Both the position numbers and the translations under genes were made by a program. From contig VXAZ01005702.1 of assembly GCA_013399875.1 (NCBI GenBank), positions 1,591,768 through 1,655,767 of the forward strand: 64,000 nt of DNA, in the 5' to 3' direction. Under the pieces are notes generated by a model. The model was given only the letters and a program-made list of their open reading frames with translations, was not told where the DNA came from and did not search any database. Each line of letters begins with the position of its first letter. Positions within the stretch are counted from its first letter, which is position 1. Shown piece by piece: positions 13,042 through 26,946 of this stretch. This DNA is from Gymnorhina tibicen. Lineage: Eukaryota > Chordata > Aves > Passeriformes > Artamidae.

Positions 13042-13389
13042 GCATAAAGCATACAATAGAGGAAAAGATGTTTTCATACCAGAGTTCTTATTTACAGATG
13101 AAAGTCACAAAAGTGTCTCTAACTATAGTGTTGGTAGGAAAGTTTTTAGACTATATTGATAAATGAGCAATAGCAAATTACAAGGACAGACCAATATTCA
13201 CTCAGGATTTCTAAAGAACACTGTCCAGATCTGAAATTGATGAACTACTAAGTGTAGCGTGTGGTCAGTTTTGGTATCATAGGAATGAAACATGCCAAAC
13301 ATCTCGTTATGTCATCTCAGAGGATCCAGTTTTCACTTTCATTCAGGATAAACTGATAGAGGAGGGGAAAAAAAAACCCAAACACAAAA

Positions 13390-13420
13390 CAACCAAACAA
13401 CCAAACAACCAAACAACAAA
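13390..13420 (+). repeat. (CAACCAAA)n short tandem repeat
   Basis: About four units of CAACCAAA, the last imperfect, follow an A-rich stretch. It is a simple repeat. Confidence 0.85.
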
Positions 13421-13523
13421 TAACAGTATTAATAAACCAAAAGTTACATATTGGAGAACTATAAAATGAGAAAAGATACAGAGAAGATGAGTTGGAAATA
13501 GCCCTCTGCTTCTCTTAATATCA

Positions 13524-13935
13524 AAATGCCTTCAGTTGGAAGGGACATTAAGATCACCCAGTTCCAACCCCCTGACATGAGCAGGGACACCCTCCACTAG
13601 ACCAGGTTGCTCAGAGCCCAATCCAGCCTGGCACTGAACACTTCCAGGGATGGGGCATCCACAGCTTCTCTGGGCAACCTGTGCCAGTGCCTCACCCCCC
13701 TCACAGTAAAGAATTTCTTGCTAATATTCAGTTTAAACCTACCCTCTTTCAGTTTACAGCCATTCCCCCTTTTCCATTACTACATGTGTCCTTCAGCTTT
13801 CTTGTAGGCCCCCTTTAGGTATTAAAAGGTAGTAACAAAGTCACCCCAGACCCTGCTCTTCTCCAGGATGAACAATACCAATTCTTTCAGTCTTTCCTCA
13901 TAAAAGAGGTGCTCCAGCCCTCTAATAATATCTAA
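13524..13935 (-). mobile_element. CR1 LINE, 3' end with ORF2 C-terminus
   Basis: The plus strand shows classic antisense CR1: TTGGAAGGGACATTAAGATC, then TTCCAGGGATGGGGCATCC and CAACCTGTGCCAGTGCCTCA. Read on the minus strand, about 13640-13725 encodes SKKFFTVRGVRHWHRLPREA and continues VDAPS, the conserved C-terminal part of ORF2. Matching sequence runs to the GGTGCTCCAGCCCTC block at about 13908-13930 and then stops, so this copy is 5'-truncated with no catalytic residues left. Its wording is close to the copy at 61.65 kb, so both probably belong to related subfamilies. The plus-strand open frame at 13607-13807 is only the antisense shadow of this element. Confidence 0.95.
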
Positions 13936-14090
13936 TATCTGTTATCAAGTTAATTCTTATTACAAAAAAAGTATTTGCAAACAAACTGTCTAAATGTTTA
14001 TCCCTGAAATTTTATGAAAATAATTTTTTTTCACAAATTTATTAAACTATGGAGGAAAAAAACCCCAACAAAACCAAATCAACCGATCAG

Positions 14091-14107
14091 AAAAAAAAAA
14101 AAAAAAG
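14091..14107 (+). repeat. poly(A) run
   Basis: About sixteen to seventeen consecutive A precede GAAG, within a wider A-rich stretch from about 14050. No retroposon body is recognisable upstream. Confidence 0.8.
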
Positions 14108-16457
14108 AAGTCCTACTTACAACTCCCAGGAAAAATAAATGTGGTTTACCTGTTAAAGTGTCTCTCCTGCCACTGTCCCCATCTCCCACTTCCTTCCATG
14201 ACCCCAGCACGTCCCACAGCTCTGTGCCTACCAAATACTGATGTCGGCCCTTGGATTCTCCACAAAACCAAAGCTTTACAAGACTGCAAGTCAGTCAAGG
14301 CACAAGGTACAACATGCATAACTGCTGCGTTTTGATACAGGAGGAGATCATTTAAGTCATACCTCACTCACCTCACTCTGGTATCGCTGCAGTGATTGAC
14401 CATTTAGCTGAATAGAGAGTTAAATCCACTGGCTTGTTCTCTTCTTGGCATTCACCAGACTTCAGATTTCCTCTGAGAGATCCTGCTTATTACAGAGAGT
14501 GGCTTGTATCGTGGGTATTGTCAACCCTGTCAGTCTGATTTACTTGTGAAACCAGACGAGAATAACTAAACCACTTGTGAAAATTTTGAATGTCGTATCA
14601 TTTGCAGTGGTTTCCGGTCCATTTCCTGAAAGCCTCACTATTGAAAGATTTGTGTTTGAGAGCTGCTCAATGTTAATTCTAAAGCAGCATATAGGAAGAG
14701 AACAAAACAGAACAAGGCCATTGTAAATGTAACATCTATCCCAAATTAGGATCTCATTCCTAGAACTACTGATAGAATAGTATTACTTGCCCCACAATTA
14801 TAGTTTCTTTGTGCTCCAGAGTCATTACCTTTTCCTTGCCTAAATCAGGTCAGAATTAGCTCCTCACCCATGCTAGCTCATTCCTTCAGTCAGGCCAGCA
14901 GTGTAATGAGACAGAGTTTCTCCACCTCTGTGCTCTGACCACAGCATTACCTGCTCACCCAAAGGGTCACCTCTTTAAGGAGGTCTTTTCCTTAGGCTAG
15001 GGGTTTGGGAATATTTTCTGGAACTCATTGTGAAAGAGACACTTCAGTTCAAACAGATGTTACAAGGCTCTGCTGCAGAATTTTCTAAGAAAATTGTATG
15101 AATTGTGCTGTCATGTGGCTGTCGAGACTGTCCTTTGTAGAATTAATGTATATTCAAACACCAATTTGCATGCTGTATATATTATATAAAAAACCTTAAA
15201 TGGGTAACAAGCATGATTTGATAATTAATACATTCAGACATACTCACATGTGTACTTATATGCCCAGACTCATTTCCCAGACTCAAATGTACATCGATAT
15301 TAATAATAGTGATGACAGAGTCACCTTTTTACCAGAAAAGTAAGGATTTTGAAGTTCTGGATTTCATAAACTGTCGCTAATACTTGCAAGGAATTACAGG
15401 GATTATTAGAAAACAATTGCCAAGGTCTTTAGTTAGAGAATAATTTGTCCTTAGCATCATTAAAATAAGGTCTTCACCTGCTACTCATTTTCTTTTTGGC
15501 TACAAAAGCTAACATTTGTTTCAATCAGTATGGAAAAGAAGCTGTCAGAAGTTCTTTATGCAGAAAAGAACAAGGTAGGAATGGGAGTAAGCCTATTTAA
15601 TACTATTTTAAAATAGTTATATTTTGAGCACAGGGTTACTGCCTAATTCAGAAGCACACTGATACAGTCATCTGGTGGCTTCTTGTTTGGAATAGCACTG
15701 CTGTTCCCAAATATTTTAAGATCATGAGTTCTCTTATTCCTGAGGCCTCAGAAGAGCACACTTTCAAGCTTATGTCTGCAGCTTTTAGGACTAGAAACTC
15801 ACTTTTTTTTTTTCTTAGTTAAAACTGAAGGTCAAAATAAACCTATGACTTTGAACTCCAAGACTTTAAGGCCAAAAGATGCAGAGATGAGCAGGAAGAC
15901 AGAACGAGACAGAAATGCCAGGAGACTACAAAAGCAGTCTAACAGAATACTCTGTAAGTGAACCCCATAACTCTCATTTTTCTTTTGTACAAGTCACTCC
16001 TAATTATAGGTTTACCACACTTCATTTTGAGCGGAGGTCAGCAGTAAAATGATGCATTTCAAAGAAAGAGAGAGAGGTGCCAATTTTCTATCAATGTAAA
16101 ATGACACTGCTTCATTGGACCAAACTGTTCCTCTGCAATTCTCCAGCTTTTGCAGAGGAAACATGCTGCTGACTCCTGTACTTTCTAAGGGCACACACCA
16201 TTCCAGCACACAGCCGCAGTTCGTGGCCCTGCAGAACAGAGACAGTCCTTAAGACGGAAGGAGCACTCAAACTTCATTAGTCACTCTTTCCTTTGTAAAA
16301 AGAGAGGTTTTTCAAGGTGTCCTCAGCCCATGCACACAAACTGCATGAGATGATATGCTGCAGCTGGGGTGTCTCATGATCTCTGTCCTGTGCCACAGGG
16401 ATGCACAGCTCAAGATTCTCACAGAGCCTGCTGGCTAAATACTTAAGTAAACAACAT

Positions 16458-16460
<3 letters not shown>

Positions 16461-16496
<36 letters not shown>
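16461..16496 (+). repeat. (GT)18 microsatellite
   Basis: An uninterrupted run of 18 GT dinucleotides ends in TTTGT. Pure runs of this length are usually length-variable between individuals. It is the longest pure dinucleotide repeat in the window. Confidence 0.97.
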
Positions 16497-16499
<3 letters not shown>

Positions 16500-18162
16500 T
16501 CATGGCTGCTTAGTTTGTCCCCTGTACTATTTTAAGTCAGTGGGGTTTTCCCTGTTGTCGTGAGAGTTCAGTGATACATTTGAGGAAGGAAGGAAAAAAA
16601 AATGCCCCAAACTCTGCTCTTCTTAGCTGACAAACTTAGATGTTTGTATACACATCATTGCCTTTTGGGAATATAAGTTTCTGCCTGAGGAAGTCTAAGT
16701 CTTTAAATTCTGTTTAGGTTTGCAGTGTGGTTTGGTCAATTTTAATCTAATGTATTTCCTATTTCCAGCAAGAATTTCACAAAGTACAAAGCAGGACAAA
16801 ATATGGTCCAATAATCTGAATCCATTTTTTATTGTGGTAATTACCAAAATTACTTAATGTGCTAAATGAATTTAGTGATTTCACAAAGACACCAAATTCA
16901 CATCACACAATATTGGCAACATTTGATTCTTTTACGTGACATTTTTTAACCATGAAATAAGCTTCCAGACTTTTCTACTTAATATAAATTATAATTCTTC
17001 CAATAGTCTCCAATTAAACTTCCTGAATTATGTAGCGGTAAGAATCCCCTTTGTTAACCTTACTATTGTCAGTGAACAAATGAGACATACTAAATAGTTC
17101 AATGTATAATAATAACTCAGAAGAAGTTCTTCTTTCACAAATGACAGCAGCCTCCCAACCTTTTTATTTTACCGGTTAGAACGGAACTTAACCTTTCCCT
17201 TCCCTGGAGTGGCCTCTTCACCGTCATGGTTCCCGACCTACTTCTTTGCTGTTTCCCTAAAGAAAATAATATCCCCTCCTGAATTTTGAAAGTGGTGAAA
17301 AAACCAATGTCGATAATGTTTAATAAATAACCTTTGTTAAAACAGTCTAAATCTATGTAGAGTAAGCCCCAACAGCCCTCTCACATCCCACAGCTGATTT
17401 GCATATTGGGTCACGGAACGTGTTGTAGGATATTTGACTGTAGACCTCGCTGAAATATTCATCAGACTGTGTTCCAAGTAACATTCAGTATAAAGTGTCA
17501 TTAGACAATGACTGCTTATTGTGAATATACAAAACACTGCTGAATTTGTACTTTTAAAAAGCCAAATGTGAAATACATTCGCTACTTGAAATCAGGTTTT
17601 AGTAGCCCTAATTATATTAAACACAAATTTCCCATGAGAGTTGTGCAGCCCTGAACACATCCGCGCACATACTGGTTAATGGAGAGGGGCCATCAGACAC
17701 AGCTGGAACAGCAAACTCTGCTGTCTGCAAGGGAAAAGAGAACCAGAAAGCAGGAAGCGTGTATTCTGACATGGTATGAAAAGGGCATGTGTTACAAAAA
17801 GCATGGTTTGCAAACGTCTGGACTGCTGACAAATCCTGTTTTATGTGTGTGTGTTATGGAGAGGATCTTAACCAAACCAATAACACTTTTAGAAATTATC
17901 AATGCAATGAAATGCATTCATAATCCAGTTCCGTAATGTGATAATTCACTTATGACACCTGAATTTTATCTGTTGTCTGTGTTGTTTCCAAGATGTCAGT
18001 CTCTCATCTTTCTATCTTTAAAGATGAGGCCTTACACAAATATTTTCCATTTCTTTGCCAGTGGAAAATGAAAAATGCCACATTTTACAAGAGTCTTAAG
18101 TGCTATTATATATTATTTTACAGGAGATGGTGGAACTTAATGGACTTTGAGCTGAGCAAACA

Positions 18163-18198
18163 CTTTTTTCTTTTTTTTTTCTTTTTTTTTTTTGTTTC
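18163..18198 (+). repeat. T-rich tract
   Basis: Runs of 6, 10 and 12 T are broken by single C residues and end in GTTTC. It is low-complexity sequence. Confidence 0.9.
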
Positions 18199-21100
18199 TA
18201 AAAAGCATTCTTTCTTATAACGTGTGGTCTCGACATAATGGGACCAACAGAAAGCATAGGAAGTTTCTACTTAAAAAACAAGCATCTCCAACTCCAATGT
18301 TTTCACAGATTACTGGACATTACATCTGGTTCAGTGCTAGCATGCAATTTTGTGAGGGAGCATTCCACTTAAAAGAATAAATGCAAAATATTTGTAGATG
18401 ATGATTCATTTGTACGAAAGGCATTTGCTATCAATGCTCAAAGGTCAACAATGTCATAAGTAGAGCTGGTAGAAATGCCAAAGTCAGAAAGAGAGGAGAT
18501 AAATATTTCCATCCCCATTATACTCGCTTCAAAGCTGCTTTGGTTTTAACTTGTTCAGAAAGTTTGTTTCCCAGCTCCATCCTATTCAATAAGGATCACA
18601 TGGAAACTTCTTCAGGAGAAATCTTCACTGAAAATGGCTGAGTCAGGAAAAAACCCTGCAGAGGTTCCTGCTGTTCTGCTTCTCTGCTTCAGAGATGGAG
18701 AATGAGTAACTACTTAAGATAGCTCTGTTACCCATGAGTAGACAAACCACAATAACATTAGGCAAATTATTTCATGCAGTTTAGGTAAAAGCTTTATGTC
18801 TTGCCAGAGCACATTTCTGTGCAATGAAAGACCACACATGTCACAGGCACATTCTTGTAGCGAGAAATTATGAAAGCTGAGAAATTTTATTGGTGTGGCG
18901 TGTCATATACTGCTCACAAAGAAACAGGTTTCCCTTAATACTTTAAGTCCCATTTTAAAAACCTCAGAAGGAGAGATAAAAGCTTGTGCATTTTGGAAAG
19001 GTCTACAGACTATCAGAAATAACTTCTCCATATTGAATAATACTCCAGGATTAACACTTGATGTCATAGGACCTATCATGTCTAGAAAGAGAAGCCTCCT
19101 GCTATTGGGCAAAGGAAAAAGCAGACTTTGCAGCCTTCTAGCAGTATGAAGCACCTGCCTCTAATACTGATGAGCATACTGAGACCTTAATCCTTTTACT
19201 AATCCGGAAAAATTGCCAGAATACCATCACTTTAAACACAAAACCAAGTGAAACTTGGCAACTCCAATGAACATCACTTTGGAGACTTTAAATAAATTGA
19301 AGTCCAGAATGCAAAACAAAACTCAACAAATGTGAAGCCATGCAAATCAAACCACTCAACCAAAACCATTCCCATGAGTCACTAGGAAAGGAGGCTCTGT
19401 TAATGCAGAGACCTTGCTCAACATCAGCAACTAGCTGCCTGTCTGGAAAATCCCAGGTGACAGTCAGAGAAACCACAGTTTGCATTTTGTGCATCAGGTC
19501 CATTTTATCTTTCCTTTACGCTCTAAGTATAATGCTAAAAGCCCTCCAGGGGTCTGAACTTGCTGGAAAGACAACATATATTGCATCTTTACACAGTACA
19601 CTCAATAACAGGGTGAGAGAAGTCTCTTACCATTAATTGATTTGGGCTCCTTTGTCCAGGTCAGCCCCAGACAAGGTTTAGCTGTTCAGTGGATTAAGTA
19701 CAAGTACTAGCAACTTCAGGGTCTACACCTTTGCTGGGAGATCATATAACCTTACTATTATAAGAAATATGTGAGCTCAGCCACAGCAATGTTGGAGTCA
19801 GAGAGAGGCAAAGCACTGAATAATCCCTTGAAATGGTATGAACTCTTCATACATTTATTTAGCTCCTGAAAATCAAAACATGACTCTCTTGTTCACCAGT
19901 TATCAACACAGTGACTGGTAGGATCCACAAGGCAAGCCACTCTATCTTTTACACAAATTTAAAAATAAGCATTGTATTTAAAACAAATTGATGCATAAGA
20001 AAATGTATTTTCATATTTTGAAGGATATATTTTTAATAACTTAATTAAAACTTCGTGAAAGAAAGCATCACTACTTGTTACACACTCCAAAACCATCTAT
20101 ATCAAACATGTGTCTCCAAAACTGCCCTCTATATGTATATTAATGATGCTATCATGTGCTTAAGACATGCCCTGAATAATAGATACAATTTAAATTAACT
20201 CCCATTCTTAATATTCTCAAAGAAAAGTGAAATCATTGAAGTGCTAAGTCAGGTTCACTCTCAATTATTATAATCTCAGTATTATTATTTATTATTAATA
20301 CAAAATTCAGTGATCAGAATGTATTTACAAGTGATCTCAGTGAATCTACTCAGAACCCAGAAACTGCAAGTCACATCAACACTGTAGAACAATTCATGGC
20401 TCAATGAGCAGAAAGAAATCTCTGGCGGCTCAACAAGAAACTGGCTTAGACAACTCACAAAACCGATGACCTCTCATGGTTTAGAGAATTATCACTCTCT
20501 CTTGCTGATGGTAAAAAGATCTTTCGAAACAACACAATAAGTTTTTCATGTCCTTTGGGACAGAAAGGCCAGGAAATAGATCAGGCCATCATGGTCCTGC
20601 TACTTGTAGTAACAGTGTAGAGGCTGATCAATGGGTACTTGGACCTCACACATTTGTGACATCCCTCTTTGGTGTCACACAGCTACACCTGGTCATTTTC
20701 AGATGGTAACAAATCTTCAGTGATGCTTGAGACAAAATGTCTTGAGTGGGAGCAGAAAGTCTGTTATCTAAAGAATTGCCCATAGCTAGTTAACTGAAAA
20801 TGCAGAGGTAGTTGCTTTTATATCGATGTATGTAAGTATTTAAGTGTAGTAGGTAGAGAAGGGACTAGAGGAAAACTGCAGAAGGGACATAAAAATAGAT
20901 ACAATCAAAACAGGGAATTCCTTTAGGGAGCAGGATTCAAGGAACTAAGAGAACTCAGGGGCAGAGGATTTTGTAGCAAATCTAAAGAAAATTACCATCA
21001 CTTTCTTCTTCTCACCCACACAGTTCAAATCAGCAAAATTTTCCAGGGGAAGGTCACATGATATGATGGGAGAAGTAGATGTTCTAACTATTAACATAAT

Positions 21101-24100
21101 TCATCTAGAAGCAAGAGGCTTTGCTTCTGATTTATGGAATCAATACCTGGGAGAAACCACACTTAGAGGAAGGGTGGGTTTGTCGAGTTACCCAAAGAGG
21201 TTGAAAGCCTGGTTTTATTTGGCAAAGAGATGACTTTTTTGTGCCTTCAGGGATGTCTCTCTCTCCTACACTTAATGTGAGGGCATACATGAGCCTTGTT
21301 GGAGCAAGGGATTGGAAAAAACTCTTTACAGTAATGAACACCACTCCCTGCTGTCATAGACAAAAAAGATTGGGTGAAACACTGCAAAAAGAGCCTCTCT
21401 CAGAAGTTCTCCTGCTCACTGCAGGAGATAAAGCCAAGAAGAGCTTCAAGGTTTCCCTTGTGACGGGTACATGACAATTATCAACCCCATGAAGTCATGG
21501 GTACTAGTGTTTTCTATAGGGAGCTTACTACTGTGCCAGCAAAGCACAGTGTGAAAAGCAACAACCATGAATATTAGATAGCCAGGATAGTCCCTGGTAC
21601 CAAAGTTGGCAATAACCTCACTGAGAGTCCCCCAGATTCATTTTAGTTTCATATGTGCCATATTTAGTGTCATTTCTGTATAACTGGGGGTCTGATTTTT
21701 AAACTTCAAGCTCAGTCCTGTCCAAACTCATGGCCATGGAAGCTTTAGGACTGAATTCAGTGAAAGAAAGACTGAATACCCAATCATCAATATACTGGAA
21801 TTGATTTCTATTAAATTTGACTTTACTAAATTTCCAGTAGGAGAGTCACTTCGACTCTGTAGACATATTGGGAATTTTGGTGGTCTTTTGCATAACACTT
21901 CTCCCTTTCCACTTTAGATTTTTTACAAAGTGCTTAGAGAGAAAAATACAGTTCAGACTTCTATCAAACCCTCCTTCTTACTCATAAGCCCAGTTTTATC
22001 TGTGGCCACTATGATTTTTAAATTTTTTTTCCCATTTGTTCATTTTACCAGTGAACTGGAAGTTGTGACTCAGGACACAAGAGTTAAATAGATGCCCAGC
22101 CAGCCTTTTTGCACCATTTAAAGCAGAAGCACATTTATTCATATAGTTCTTTCTTCTGCTGAAAGCACATCTAGATCATGGGCCAAATAGTAGCTTTCTC
22201 TGTAGTATTAAAATAAGTAGAAAAGACAGGGACTGACACTTAAATCCTGGCCTCAGCCTAAAGCCTAGCACACATTTCCCACTTCAGGAGCAGTAGGCAG
22301 AGGCATTTTACCTGACACTGTGCTCAGGAGAATCACCAGGATTCTCATTTCTCCTTGAAGGATGCATTCCTGCTCCTCTCCAGCAAGAACCATCCTCACT
22401 AATGGCTTTTTCCATCAGAGCCCTTGGAGGAAAAACATTGCAGTAGCTGCTGGCTGCAAAGTTCTGGCTCTGCAGCAGTGAGCAATCAGGAGAGGAAGAT
22501 GGAGTGATCTGCATACTGCACAGAATTTACAGTCCAAAAGGAGAGCATGTTGCAAGTGTGAAATGAATTTCAATAAAAAATCTCTTGGAATCCAAACTAA
22601 AAAAAGAAAGGTTAATGGCATTTACCTCCTAAAAATGCCAACATGCATACACTACGGGGGATGTCTGTAAGGAATGACTGATGGGCAACTACTTTCTGTA
22701 TTGCATCTCTTGAATCACCAGCTTGATAATGCAGACCCCCACATTGTAAGTGACTGCACAGAGGAGAAAAATACAACCTGGAAATTCCACCTTTCTAGAG
22801 AAATAACCGACCAAGCATCCATCTCGCACATTTTGACAGGTCTAGCCCTAAACATACAAGTTAAATCTCAAAGATATGAGACTTTAATGTCTTGAGAGTA
22901 CTGTTTCTTTTGGTACTGGCTCTGTTCATTACTGATTATTTTTAGGACACAGAGGTTGCCAGCTCCAAAGGAATGTCCCTAAAGGACTGCCCTAACAAGC
23001 ACAGTCAGCCAAATAAATTATGACAACAGCTAGCATTACCATTTACCTGGCTGTATAACTTAACCATCCTGACTATGTATAGCTTGGCAAAAACAGAGTT
23101 TCTCGGCCTTCTAGGTGTGCTGTAAGGTCAGTCTATTTTCACAGCCTCCCCCGTGAAGATCATGACAACTGTACATAGGGGCACTGATCCAAACTGAGAG
23201 CAACTATCATTTGGCAATGTATTCAACTGAGTGCTTTTCACTCTGTATTTTTCAAGTGTCTGAAAAATACAGGCATTAAAAACCTGCAACTGGTAAATAT
23301 CATACATCAGATTAAGATCCCAGAGCCCCACTCAGCAAAAGAACAGCTTGCCCAGTCTGGCAGCTATAAACTGGCAGCCTTTAAGTAAGGTGGGGAGAAG
23401 AGATCATTTTGACCTTGGGCATAGAGCACCTCTCACCAAACTAAAGCAATATTTCCCCTTTGAAGCCCCTCATCACCAGATACTACAAAATCAGGGTAGG
23501 GTACATCTTACTTTGCAATGCCCCTCCTTTGAGAGCCAAAGGTCTGCTTGCAGCTTGTTGGATAAACTCAGGACAGCGTTACACTGGAATTAGGCAACAG
23601 CACAATGGTAGAGACACCGGGCTTGGCAGTCAAAATAATTACTCATGGCTTACAAAGACTGAAGTAAAATTTCTGGCTTGATGAATACATGTCCCTGCTG
23701 AAATCTACGTTAGCCACTTGAAATCTGGCTCAGGTACACCTACCTGTGCTGCAGATCCAGCTGCACTGCAGTACAGACAGCTCAGCTACTGGCCAAATTA
23801 CCACTGGGGATAGTCAATAATTAGACTATGCATGAGATTACACAAAGGTAACATGAAGGAGGATCCTTTGAAAGCCAATGCCATGCTATCATATGAAGGA
23901 CAAAAGGAAAAAAAAAGAAAAAAAGGCAGCAATCTTCCTGCTTATACCTCTGGGAATGTAATTCCTTCCTTTCAGCACAGCAAAGCTCAAAAATATAGGA
24001 CACAGTGTGGGACAGAGGGTCAGTGGGTTACACTTATTTATACACGATCTGTATTTGGTTCAAGGACTCTCAGATAGAAAATAGAAAGAAAAAAGCTTTC

Positions 24101-24727
24101 CTGATGGAGCTCTCAGCCAGAAGAAACTGAAGATAATATTGTACTTTTACAACATGCAGTAGATCACCAAATTCATTTTTACTAGGGTCATAAGAAAAGA
24201 TTTTAGCTCTAAACTTCAGAGTTAAGGAGCTGGTGCACTAACCATAAGGATTTGTCATAGGACGTGCCTGATTGCTGTTGTGGTTTGGGGGGTGGCGAGG
24301 GGAGCGGGTACTGTTTGTTTTTACACTGAGCTGGTATTGGTCTTGAGTTCGAGACTAATTATATCACTGCTGTGTCTGAAAATGATACATATTAAAGGAA
24401 AATGAACTTTCACATAGGCCAAAGGAAAGCAGTTGGAAAAGTTAAATAAAGAAAGTCTATTCCACTCTATATTCCTTATTTTACTATCACTGTTAGTGCT
24501 TTTCATGATTTTTTAAATTTTTTTTTTCTGTTTAAATGTTTCTGTACTTCTGCTCTCTCCTCATGTGTATGAATGGTTTCTAGATGTAGGTTATCAAAAA
24601 GCTTTTACAGATCTACCACATCTTCCTGTTTCCAGGTCAGCTTTCAGCTTGCGGGTGTTGCCAAGGGTCTGCACGCGTTTGCTCTGAACTTCTGGGCTCA
24701 TCCTTCCTTCCTACCGGGATCAGTTAC

Positions 24728-26945
24728 AAGGTTTGGTGTTACAACTCTGGGTCCAGTGACCTGGACACTCTGCTGCATCTCCAGTGACTTACAGAAATTT
24801 GAAAAAAAACAAAATCACTGATGACAAATAATAGTAAAAACAACCCACCACCAGCTTGACTTTTATTCAGTTTAGGAAAAGCAATTAATCCACATGCACA
24901 GAAAACAACAATAACAAATCTTACCACAATCAAGAGTGCTGGAATAAGTATAGCTGGCATACAGACAAAAATCAAGAGAAATCTTGTATCCCCTCCTTAA
25001 AATCCTCCTCTAGTCAAAAGTCTTTCAGTGCACTTTGTTAAAACATTTTCACATACTCTTCAGTTATACAAATATGGGTTTCTTCCTCCTTTGCTCAGAA
25101 TTTTAAAGGACAGAACCCTAGCATTCTCTTTCCTTTTTTCTTTCTCTCATCACGCTTTGCCTGTTCCTGGCAGAATTCAAGCCATATATATACCTATAAT
25201 ACCTGGTGAAAAGATAGAAAAACAAATTTAAGAAAATGTGTATCTGAAGGGGCCCCTAGGTTTGCTGGGACCATTAGAAGATAAGGACTACTAAATCTGT
25301 AAGCCAAGCTAGACAGAAAGGCTAAGAGCCATTTGAGGAAAAGGCTATGATTTCTTTAAAAATAAAAAAAAAATTAATAATACAAATGAAGATTGGGATG
25401 ATGTTTATCTCCTTTTATAAGAAATAAACCTCCAAGTGCTCTACACTTAAACTTCATAGTAGCCGTTCATGTAAGCAAGTAGCATTGCCTCTATTTATTA
25501 AAAAAAAGAAACAGACTGAACTAGCACAAATTATACAGTATATTTGATCTATACTTTTAAAGTATATTGGCTTGTACTCAGTGAAAAAGAGGGTTAGAAT
25601 TATGTACCTGATCTTTAAGGACTTTTAGACAAATGTAAAGTTTCTTTCACACAAACACAAGACACTTCCCCTCAGTTTTCCTATTCTTGCTCGAAAGCAA
25701 ACATTAGACTTCAACTATGTAATCCATGTAACAGATTTTTCACACTGGGAGAGCGGTTCCCTGGAGGCAGCTCTGTAAAAGGACAGAGGTCAATCAGTGA
25801 GTTTAGGAGCTGCATGCTCAGTGTGTGTCTCACTGGTAAATCAAGCCTTTTAATTATTTGCAGTCTGGGGCAGAATTTCATGGATACACCTATTTTTAGT
25901 TTTCACTTCTGAGCTCAAGCTCCTCTACTTAAAGGGATGGAAAGCCAGACTCTGAATAGTAAATCTTTGGACTTAATCAAGTAGCTTTTAAAAGTTCATA
26001 TCGCTTCCCTAAGTACAAAAGTTTGTCTTCTTAAATATACACTAGAATGTGACAGTCTCTACACTGCTGGTTATCGTTCGCATCTCTTACTCACTGCCAG
26101 AAAGTTGACAAGTGCCTTCAATCAAACCATGATGTGAATTTTCATAGTTTCATTATTTTACTTTAAAAACAAGTATCAGTAAATATCTGCAAAACTATCC
26201 CAGTATTTTATTTCATAGATGTCTTAAAAATGCTTCTAAAGTACAGCACTGGTTCATGTATTTCTTTTTCTTTTTTGCAAACCTATGCTCACTCATTCTT
26301 TCCTTGTTTTCCATCTCTGTCAACTACCTCCTGTCCTAGCTGTTTCAAGGTAGAGACCACCTTTCTATTCAATATTTGAACAAACTTCTTCAAAATCTGC
26401 TTGGCTGTGATTAGAGCTCTTAAAAATGCAGCAATATCTGCTCCGTCAGCAGTAAATAAATGCAGCATTGATTCCTTTCACCAAACTGAACAATGTGTTC
26501 TCAAAAATCACAGGTCATCTGATTTTGATGATTCACTATAGGCAATCCAGCCAGCAAGATTCAAATGAACATTTTCTAACTCTTGCACTGCTGTTCCAAA
26601 CATCACCTTCAGTATCCTTTTGTATACAAGCTCTTTAGTAGAGGTAGGTTTAATTTAGCTCTTATGCATATTTATAATGGTCCTCTAATCATCATTGTAA
26701 ACATTATACCGAAGCTGACAAACTTCGTTACAAGAGCAATTCCAGTAAAATAAGTGGGATGTGCACCTGATTTAGGACTTTTTCAAACATTGAGTACTTG
26801 CTGACTTCATTCATGCCATATATTGTAAATGTTTATTGCCTCATTACTTACAGCTGTAATAAAAAACTCAGTTACACCATACCCAAAAAGTAAAATAAAA
26901 TAAACTGTATCTTCAAAAACCATGAGATTGGCTTTAAATAATGTA
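24728..26945 (+). repeat. direct 2.2 kb duplication, copy 1
   Basis: This 2,218-base block is repeated head-to-tail at 26947-29161. It starts AAGGTTTGGTGTTACAACTC and ends GGCTTTAAATAATGTA, immediately followed by the N at 26946. By eye the copies differ at about ten single bases and one 3-bp indel (ACAAATAATAGT here, ACAAATAGT in copy 2), roughly half a percent. The left flank of this copy is unique sequence. I recognise no gene inside it. A minus-strand open frame at 24739-24975 encodes a hydrophobic peptide and recurs in copy 2 only because the DNA is duplicated. The most likely cause is two haplotypes left unmerged at a contig end. Confidence 0.95.
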
Positions 26946-26946
26946 N
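26946..26946. other. assembly gap, single N
   Basis: This is the only ambiguous base I noticed in the window, and it sits exactly at the junction between the two 2.2 kb copies. A one-base N is often a scaffolder's placeholder where two contigs were judged to touch or overlap. Confidence 0.95.

Larger units (their letters stand above)
13936..24727. other. non-coding sequence, no gene recognised
   Basis: Open frames are all under 100 codons (longest 98, at 19340-19636) and many overlap on opposite strands, as expected by chance. I found no protein domain, splice-flanked exon or RNA gene. Embedded simple repeats are listed separately. Confidence 0.6.

Noticed and set aside
13607..13807. Plus-strand open frame at the 13.5 kb CR1 copy
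   Set aside because: It is the antisense shadow of the minus-strand CR1 ORF2. The same applies to plus-strand frames at 61786-62099, 62119-62451 and 62246-62458.
23600..23660. tRNA-like wording (GGTAGAGACACCGGGCTTGG)
   Set aside because: No cloverleaf with acceptor-stem pairing and no proper B box can be built around it.
24739..24975. Minus-strand open frame encoding a hydrophobic, membrane-like peptide, repeated at 26958-27191
   Set aside because: It recurs only because the DNA is duplicated. It has no conserved domain, and the 3-bp indel and substitutions between copies show no coding constraint.
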